DNA from: Candidatus Omnitrophota bacterium
GTDB taxonomy: Bacteria; Hinthialibacterota; Hinthialibacteria; Hinthialibacterales; Hinthialibacteraceae
DNA: 38,636 nt
Assembly: GCA_040755155.1 (NCBI GenBank)
Contig: JBFMBP010000096.1
Coordinates: 1-38,636 of the forward strand
Direction: 5' to 3'
Positions 33,790 through 38,636 of this stretch are shown in pieces. The translations under genes and the position numbers were made by a program. Within the stretch, counting starts at the first letter, position 1; each line of letters starts with the position of its first letter. The notes below the pieces were generated by a model. That model saw nothing but the letters and a program-made list of their open reading frames with translations, was not told where the DNA came from and made no database searches.

Positions 33790-34788
33790 CTACTCCAAAG
33801 CATCCTCCTTTTTCCTCCCATAATAAATAAAACTCTTTAATCTTGCCCGCGCCGTGGCTTTTCCGTCTTCTCCGATAGGGGGCAGGCCTTCCAGCCAGCG
33901 GACGGGCTTCAGGCCGGCTTTTTTGAACCAGCGTTCCAGAGTGGGTTCGTCGAAGCCCAGCCAGGCGTCGGCCAGTTCTTCGCGCATCCATTCTTCGTTA
34001 TGGCTTTGCAGGTCGATGACGGCGACGATTCCCCCCGGCTTGACGATGCGCGCCATTTCGGCGATGGCGGCGGCGGGATCGGGAGCGTGATGCAGCACGA
34101 GTCCCGCGAAGGCGGCGTCCACTTCTTCGTTTTTCAACGGCAATTCGTCGATCTCGCCTTCACGCAGTTCGATGTTGTTCAGCCCGGCAGCCTTGGCTTT
34201 TTCCCGCGCTACGCTCAGCATTTCAGGCGAGTGATCCACGCCGACGACCTTCTTCACCAGCCGCGCCAAAGGCAGCAGCAGGTGTCCCGTGCCCGTGCCG
34301 ATATCCGCCGCCGTCAACGACGGCGGGATCAGCGCTTCCAACGCCTGATAGGTTACTGGCTCGCCGCACAAAGTGGCGCGGATTTCATCCCAGCGTCCCG
34401 CGTGCTTGCCGTAAAACCGGTGGCTGCGCTTGCGTTTCTTCTGCAAAAGCTCTTGCAGTTTCTTTCTGTCTTGCTTGACCTCTTGTCTTTCCTTAGCCCA
34501 TTTTCCCGCCAATTCCCACGCTTGCGCCATTTCTGGGGCCGTCCCGGCATTCTCCGTCTTGCGGTAATAGGCCCAAGTCCCTTCCCGGCGGCAATCGAGG
34601 AACGATGCTTCTTTCAATACCGTCAAATGGCGCGAAATTCGCGATTGGGAGGAATCCAATATCTCTACGATATCGTTGACGCTCAGTTCTTGATTTTCCA
34701 ATAAGCACAGGATGCGCAGCCGCGTCTCGTCGGAAAGAGCTTTAAAAATTTTGATGGGATCGGGATAGTTCATCATAATTACTTGCAT
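33790..34788 (-). CDS. ArsR-type regulator fused to SAM-dependent methyltransferase (SahR-like)
   Basis: The 332-aa protein joins an ArsR winged helix to a class I methyltransferase. The winged helix covers about residues 8-82: IKIFKALSDETRLRILCLLE, then the recognition helix in SSQSRISRHLTVLKEA and the wing RREGTWAYYR. The methyltransferase covers about 120-325: motif I TAADIGTGTGHLLLPLA, acidic loop VVGVDHSPEML, then DAAFAGLVLHHAPD and IVKPGGIVAVIDL. ArsR regulators of the SahR group sense S-adenosylhomocysteine and control SAM-cycle genes. Here the gene is divergent from metK, which supports that role. The start is uncertain: ATG at 34788, or one of two ATGs at 34776 and 34773, none with a good ribosome site. 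A dyad lies over the start region. Confidence 0.85.
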   Translation of the reverse strand: MQVIMMNYPDPIKIFKALSDETRLRILCLLENQELSVNDIVEILDSSQSRISRHLTVLKEASFLDCRREGTWAYYRKTENAGTAPEMAQAWELAGKWAKERQEVKQDRKKLQELLQKKRKRSHRFYGKHAGRWDEIRATLCGEPVTYQALEALIPPSLTAADIGTGTGHLLLPLARLVKKVVGVDHSPEMLSVAREKAKAAGLNNIELREGEIDELPLKNEEVDAAFAGLVLHHAPDPAAAIAEMARIVKPGGIVAVIDLQSHNEEWMREELADAWLGFDEPTLERWFKKAGLKPVRWLEGLPPIGEDGKATARARLKSFIYYGRKKEDALE

Positions 34789-34802
34789 ATAACCGGATAT
34801 AT
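34787..34802. promoter_or_regulatory. Operator candidate for the ArsR-methyltransferase
   Basis: ATATAACCGGATATAT is a 16-base dyad with 7 of 8 paired positions, between the divergent regulator gene and metK. A related pair, GGAT-N7-ATCC, follows at 34803-34817. The site would let the regulator control both directions. Confidence 0.5.
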
Positions 34803-34905
34803 GGATATAATAAATCCTAATTCAACGGCGTCAAGAGAACTCCCGGTTGGCGAGCTATCGAAAAAGAGCGCCGGACTCTTATTATAGAAAAGGTTGATTG
34901 CAATT

Positions 34906-36048
34906 ATGGCGCAGGAAAAAATCGTTACTTCCGAATCCGTAACCGAAGGCCATCCCGATAAAATCGCCGATCAGATATCCGACGGCGTTCTCGATGCCAT
35001 CTATGCCACGGACCCCCAGGGCCGCGTCGCCTGCGAGACGCTTATCACCACCGGCCTTATCGTCGTCGCTGGCGAAATCACCACCAACGCCCGCATCGAT
35101 TACGCCCAGGTCGCCCGCTCCGTCGTCAACGACATCGGCTATAACAACGCCGCTTTCGGCTTCGACTGCAATACCTGCGGCGTGATGGTTTCTCTCGACC
35201 GCCAGTCGCCGGACATCGCCATGGGCGTCGACGAATCCAACGATCACGAACAAGGCGCGGGCGACCAAGGCATGATGTACGGCTACGCCAGCGACGAAAC
35301 GCCGCAACTCATGCCCACGCCCATCCTATTCGCCCATCAATTGACCAAGAAGTTATCCGAAGTTCGCAAAAACGGCGCCTTGCCCTGGCTGCGGCCCGAC
35401 GGCAAGTCTCAAGTGAGCATGGTTTATGAGAATGACAAGGTCAAAGCCGTCAGCGCCGTCGTCGTCTCTACGCAGCACGCTCCCGAAATCACCCAAAAGG
35501 AAATTCGCGAAGCCATTATCGAAAGCGTTATCAAGCCGGTCATCCCCGCCAATTTGATGACCGCCGAAACCAAAATCCACGTCAATCCCACCGGCAAGTT
35601 CGTCGTCGGCGGACCGATGGGCGACTGCGGCCTCACTGGACGCAAGATCATCGTCGATACTTACGGCGGCGTCGGACGCCACGGCGGCGGCGCTTTTTCC
35701 GGCAAGGATCCTTCGAAAGTCGACCGCAGCGCCGCATACGCCGCACGCCACGCCGCCAAGAACGTCGTCGCCGCCGGATTGGCTTCCCGCTGCGAAGTCT
35801 CCATCGCTTACGCCATCGGCGTGGCGCAGCCTGTTTCCATCAACGTCGAAACCTTTGGCACGGGCAAGATGGACGACGCCAAAATCGCCGCGCTGGTTAA
35901 AAAACATTTCGACCTGCGGCCCGCCGCCATCATCAAACGCCTCGATTTGCGCCGCCCCATCTTCCGCCCGACGGCCGCCTACGGCCATTTCGGCCGCGAC
36001 GGCTTTTCCTGGGAAAAATGCGATTTCGCCGACGTTTTGAAAAGTTAA
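34906..36048 (+). CDS. metK: S-adenosylmethionine synthetase
   Basis: MetK makes SAM from methionine and ATP. I start at the ATG at 34906 ([19 protein letters not shown]), the conserved beginning; the frame's earlier TTG at 34894 has no support. The 380-aa protein has the family marks: [18 protein letters not shown] with the catalytic His and metal Asp near the start, [33 protein letters not shown], and [16 protein letters not shown]. The length is normal. The stop TAA is the first thing before composite repeat B copy 3. It is divergent from the SahR-like regulator and is followed by ahcY, so the two together form the SAM-to-homocysteine branch of the methyl cycle. Confidence 0.97.
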   Translation: MAQEKIVTSESVTEGHPDKIADQISDGVLDAIYATDPQGRVACETLITTGLIVVAGEITTNARIDYAQVARSVVNDIGYNNAAFGFDCNTCGVMVSLDRQSPDIAMGVDESNDHEQGAGDQGMMYGYASDETPQLMPTPILFAHQLTKKLSEVRKNGALPWLRPDGKSQVSMVYENDKVKAVSAVVVSTQHAPEITQKEIREAIIESVIKPVIPANLMTAETKIHVNPTGKFVVGGPMGDCGLTGRKIIVDTYGGVGRHGGGAFSGKDPSKVDRSAAYAARHAAKNVVAAGLASRCEVSIAYAIGVAQPVSINVETFGTGKMDDAKIAALVKKHFDLRPAAIIKRLDLRRPIFRPTAAYGHFGRDGFSWEKCDFADVLKS

Positions 36049-36215
36049 TGACTCATGTTATGCACAAAGTACATTTTTCTATGAATTCGCTGTTTTCACA
36101 ATTCCTCTCCCAAGATGGGGAGAGGTTAGGTGAGGGTTGATGAGATTGAACTTAAAATCCCTCACCCTAACCCTCTCCCAAAGGGCGAGGGAAGAAAAAT
36201 GCGTAACATGAGTTA
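36049..36215. repeat. Composite repeat B, copy 3
   Basis: Starts at the base after the metK stop. Terminal repeats are TGACTCATGTTATGC (36049-36063) and GCGTAACATGAGTTA (36201-36215), 13/15 complementary. The core (36108-36193) reads attcctctcccaagat ... ccctctcccaaagggcga. Confidence 0.85.
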
Positions 36216-36256
36216 ATGATTCCTAATCCTAATTACTTAAGAAAAGAGGTATACTT

Positions 36257-37717
36257 ATGAGCACTGTACTCGAACAACCGGGAATCGATCTGTCAACGAT
36301 CGTTCTTCCGGATTATTCCGGCCTGTCATGCAAAGTCGCCGATAAATCCCAAGCCGATTTTGGCCGTAAAGAAATAACGATTGCCGAAGAAGAGATGCCC
36401 GGCCTCATGGCCGTTCGTCAGAAATACGGCAAGGACAAGCCGCTCAAAGGCGCCCGCATCACCGGCTCGCTGCACATGACCATCCAAACGGCGGTTTTGA
36501 TCGAAACCCTTAAGACGCTGGGCGCGGATGTTCGTTGGGCTTCCTGCAATATCTTTTCCACGCAGGATCACGCCGCCGCCGCCATCGCCGAGACCGGAAC
36601 TCCTGTCTTCGCCTGGAAAGGCGAATCGCTGGAGGATTATTGGGAATGCACGCTGCAAGCTCTTTCTTTCCCTGGCGGCAAAGGCCCCAACCTGATTGTG
36701 GACGACGGCGGCGACGCCACGCTGCTGGTTCATCGCGGCTGCCGGGCGGAAGAGAATCCCGCGCTTCTCGACGAATCCACAGACGTGCGTGAGCTGGCCA
36801 TCATCAACGCCCTGCTCAAGCGGGAATTGAAGAAGAATCCCCGCCGCTGGCATGAGATCGTCAAGGATATCCAGGGCGTATCCGAAGAAACCACCACCGG
36901 CGTACATCGTCTATACGAAATGATGGAGAAGGGAACGCTTCTCTTCCCGGCGATCAATGTCAACGATTCCGTCACCAAGTCGAAATTCGACAACCTCTAC
37001 GGCTGCCGCGAGTCATTAGCCGACGGCATCAAGCGCGCCACCGACGTCATGGTCGCGGGCAAGGTGGTCTGCGTCTGCGGCTATGGCGACGTGGGCAAGG
37101 GCTGCGCCCAATCCATGCGCGGCTTCGGCGCCCGCGTGCTCGTTACCGAAATCGATCCCATCTGCGCCCTGCAAGCCTGCATGGAAGGTTTCGAAGTAAC
37201 GACTCTCGAAGACGCTCTGCCTGAAGCCAATATCTTCGTAACGACGACCGGCAACTGCGACATCATCCGCATCGAGCACATGGAGAAGATGAAGGATCAG
37301 GCCATCGTCTGCAACATCGGCCACTTCGACGACGAAATCCAGGTGGACAAACTTATCAACTACCCCGGCATCCAGCGCAAGAATATCAAGCCGCAAGTAG
37401 ATCAATTCACCTTTCCCGGCGGCCATTCCATCTTCCTGCTCGCCGAAGGGCGTCTGGTCAACTTAGGCTGCGCCACCGGCCATCCCTCCTTTGTTATGTC
37501 CAATTCCTTCACTAACCAGACTTTAGCTCAGATCGATCTTTGGAAGGAAAAGAAAGCCATCGGCGTCTATCGCCTCTCCAAGCAACTGGACGAAGAAGTC
37601 GCCCGCCTGCATTTGGTCAAACTCAGCGCCAAACTCACGCGCCTGACTCAAAAACAAGCCAATTATATTGGAGTGCCCATCGAAGGCCCCTACAAGCCGG
37701 AACATTATCGTTACTAA
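36257..37717 (+). CDS. ahcY: Adenosylhomocysteinase
   Basis: AhcY hydrolyses S-adenosylhomocysteine to adenosine and homocysteine, clearing the product inhibitor of SAM methylation. The 486-aa protein has the N-terminal substrate-binding part ([36 protein letters not shown]), the linker motif [16 protein letters not shown], and the NAD domain [29 protein letters not shown]. It ends with the standard KPEHYRY. An agaggt site precedes the ATG. It lies after metK with only repeat B copy 3 between, and may share its transcript, although that repeat could fold between them. Its last codons and TAA are part of the terminal repeat of copy 4. Confidence 0.97.
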   Translation: MSTVLEQPGIDLSTIVLPDYSGLSCKVADKSQADFGRKEITIAEEEMPGLMAVRQKYGKDKPLKGARITGSLHMTIQTAVLIETLKTLGADVRWASCNIFSTQDHAAAAIAETGTPVFAWKGESLEDYWECTLQALSFPGGKGPNLIVDDGGDATLLVHRGCRAEENPALLDESTDVRELAIINALLKRELKKNPRRWHEIVKDIQGVSEETTTGVHRLYEMMEKGTLLFPAINVNDSVTKSKFDNLYGCRESLADGIKRATDVMVAGKVVCVCGYGDVGKGCAQSMRGFGARVLVTEIDPICALQACMEGFEVTTLEDALPEANIFVTTTGNCDIIRIEHMEKMKDQAIVCNIGHFDDEIQVDKLINYPGIQRKNIKPQVDQFTFPGGHSIFLLAEGRLVNLGCATGHPSFVMSNSFTNQTLAQIDLWKEKKAIGVYRLSKQLDEEVARLHLVKLSAKLTRLTQKQANYIGVPIEGPYKPEHYRY

Positions 37718-37880
37718 CTCATGTTACGCGAGAAGGCTATTTTTCAAGGAATTTGTCATCCTAACTATTCCTCTCCCAAGATTGGGAGAGGTTAGGTGAG
37801 GGTTGATTTGAATGAACTTACTCCCCTCACCCTAACCCTCTCCCAAAGGGCGAGGGAATGGAAATGCGTAACATGAGTTA
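37715..37880. repeat. Composite repeat B, copy 4
   Basis: Terminal repeats TAACTCATGTTACGC (37715-37729) and GCGTAACATGAGTTA (37866-37880) are perfect inverses. The arms extend to 18/19 with TTAC in front, inside ahcY, so the ahcY stop codon is made by the repeat. The core 37768-37858 is close to that of copy 3. Confidence 0.9.
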
Positions 37881-37910
37881 CTAAGCGATCCATCAGGGAA
37901 TAGAGCCATA

Positions 37911-37946
37911 AAATCCTCCTCGCCATAGTGCGGGGAGGATTTTTTG
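37911..37946 (+). terminator. Terminator after ahcY
   Basis: atcctcctcgc (37913-37923) pairs with gcggggaggat (37930-37940), one G-T pair, followed by tttttt. It closes the metK-ahcY side. Confidence 0.85.
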
Positions 37947-38002
37947 CATATAAATCATGCTAGGAAGCCGGTATATTTTTTCTGAAAAATCGAAAAAAAC
38001 GC

Positions 38003-38033
38003 TTGACTCTCCCCTTGGGGAGGGGTCTATAGT
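38003..38033 (+). promoter_or_regulatory. MerR-type promoter with 19-base spacer
   Basis: TTGACT (38003-38008) and TATAGT (38028-38033) are separated by 19 bases, longer than the optimal 17, and the spacer holds the dyad CTCCCC-TT-GGGGAG (38009-38022). This is the hallmark of a MerR-activated promoter, which needs the regulator to untwist the spacer. It drives the regulator gene that follows, so autoregulation is likely. Confidence 0.85.
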
Positions 38034-38077
38034 GAGTTCGGCAGGGCGTTGAAACGCCTCATTTCCAGGGTACGACG

Positions 38078-38636
38078 ATGTTCAATATCGGCGAATTTTC
38101 CCGCATCACGGGGCTGTCCATCAAGGCGCTGCGGCTCTATCACGAGAAGGGGATTCTGGTTCCCTTCGGCGTCGACGAGTCCAGCGGCTACCGCTATTAC
38201 AACCGCGCCAACGCCGAAAGGGCGCGGGTAATCGTCCAACTGCGCGATATGGAATTCAGCCTGTCGGAGATCAAAACCATCCTGGATGGCTGCTCCGACG
38301 ACGGCCAAATTCTCGCCGAGTTGGAAAAACAGAAGCGGAATCTGAAGAACAAAATCGCTAATTACGAAAAAATCGTCGCCACCCTGGACGCTATCATCTT
38401 CAAGGAAAGAGAGGCCGAGAAGGCAATGAAGGAACTAACATTCGAAGTGGAAGAAAAAACAGTGGGGGATATGTTGATTGCGGGCATTCGCTATAAGGGG
38501 AAATACTGCGATTGCGGCAAGGCGTTCTCTACGCTGGGACGCAAAGCGGGACGCTGGCTCGCTGGCAAGCCCTTCAATCTCTATTACGATTGCGGCTACA
38601 AGGAAGACGGCGCCGACATCGAATCCTGCTTCCCCG
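38078..38636 (+). CDS. MerR family transcriptional regulator (partial, cut by window end)
   Basis: Only the first 186 residues lie in the window. The N-terminus is a MerR winged helix: FNIGEFSRITGLSIKALRLYHEKGIL and SSGYRYYN. Then come EFSLSEIKTIL and a coiled dimerisation helix (about 78-110, LAELEKQKRNLKNKIANYEKI). The C-terminal part (from about 128) resembles a GyrI/AraC-E ligand-binding domain (DMLIAGIRYKGKYCDCGKAFSTLGRKAG) as in BltR/BmrR-type multidrug regulators. Cys in the CDCG segment is unusual for that domain and could bind metal. The 19-base-spacer promoter upstream fits a MerR-type activator of its own operon. The downstream target gene is not visible. Confidence 0.88.
   Translation, partial: MFNIGEFSRITGLSIKALRLYHEKGILVPFGVDESSGYRYYNRANAERARVIVQLRDMEFSLSEIKTILDGCSDDGQILAELEKQKRNLKNKIANYEKIVATLDAIIFKEREAEKAMKELTFEVEEKTVGDMLIAGIRYKGKYCDCGKAFSTLGRKAGRWLAGKPFNLYYDCGYKEDGADIESCFP

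Noticed and set aside
34803-34905. SAM or SAH riboswitch in the metK leader
   Set aside because: The leader is short and I could not build any known SAM/SAH riboswitch core; a protein regulator with an adjacent dyad is the simpler explanation.

Overview
The window looks like chromosomal DNA of an uncultured bacterium, not a phage or plasmid. It carries core genes (der, plsY, hisA, smc, metK, ahcY, a sigma-70 family factor) at moderate GC with frequent short AT-rich islands. Pro-Thr-rich linkers on secreted proteins, an FTLIE-type prepilin, a CgeB-like glycosyltransferase and very dense small palindromic intergenic repeats suggest one of the repeat-rich candidate phyla (for example Sumerlaeota-, Hydrogenedentota- or Omnitrophota-like). 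I cannot fix the phylum from sequence alone.

Layout. 1-3,260 is accessory: an AT-rich unknown gene, a DUF3592 membrane protein bracketed by two copies of a ~134 bp repeat, and a minus-strand pair (exported 312-aa protein plus a translationally coupled gene interrupted by two apparent frameshifts). 3,267-8,740 holds a CgeB-like glycosyltransferase, a DUF192 lipoprotein, two tiny coupled ORFs, a secreted LVIVD-propeller protein and a WrbA-like flavoprotein. 8,929-8,981 is a 3' fragment of tRNA-Leu(UAG). 9,059-12,598 is a nitric-oxide defence cluster: an Rrf2/NsrR-IscR-type regulator with a consensus promoter, a hemerythrin (RIC-like), and quinol NO reductase, with a perfect inverted repeat over the hemerythrin promoter and a terminator at the end. 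An SGNH hydrolase follows, then the overlapping der-plsY-hisA operon.

17,080-19,140 is a decayed foreign segment: an ORF of unlike codon use with an in-frame amber stop, a truncated coupled ORF, and a MazEF-type toxin-antitoxin remnant with both genes broken. 19,240-20,830 has small DUF6448, DinB-like and NTF2-like genes. 20,850-21,192 is a cluster of palindromic repeats downstream of smc. Then come smc, the sigma factor, an AT-rich pair of unknown genes, an unknown multi-pass membrane protein, an NSS transporter with its small subunit, a gamma-carbonic anhydrase, a secreted esterase, a prepilin-like protein, and a SAM-cycle locus: an ArsR-methyltransferase fusion (SahR-like) divergent from metK, with ahcY next. 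The window ends inside a MerR-family regulator gene preceded by a textbook 19-bp-spacer MerR promoter.

The most unusual feature is the repeat landscape: at least six families of palindromic intergenic elements. One (four copies between 32.4 and 37.9 kb) keeps a conserved ~95 bp core while its terminal inverted repeats differ, and two copies begin exactly at the stop codons of metK and ahcY. No CRISPR array, intact mobile element or rRNA was seen.
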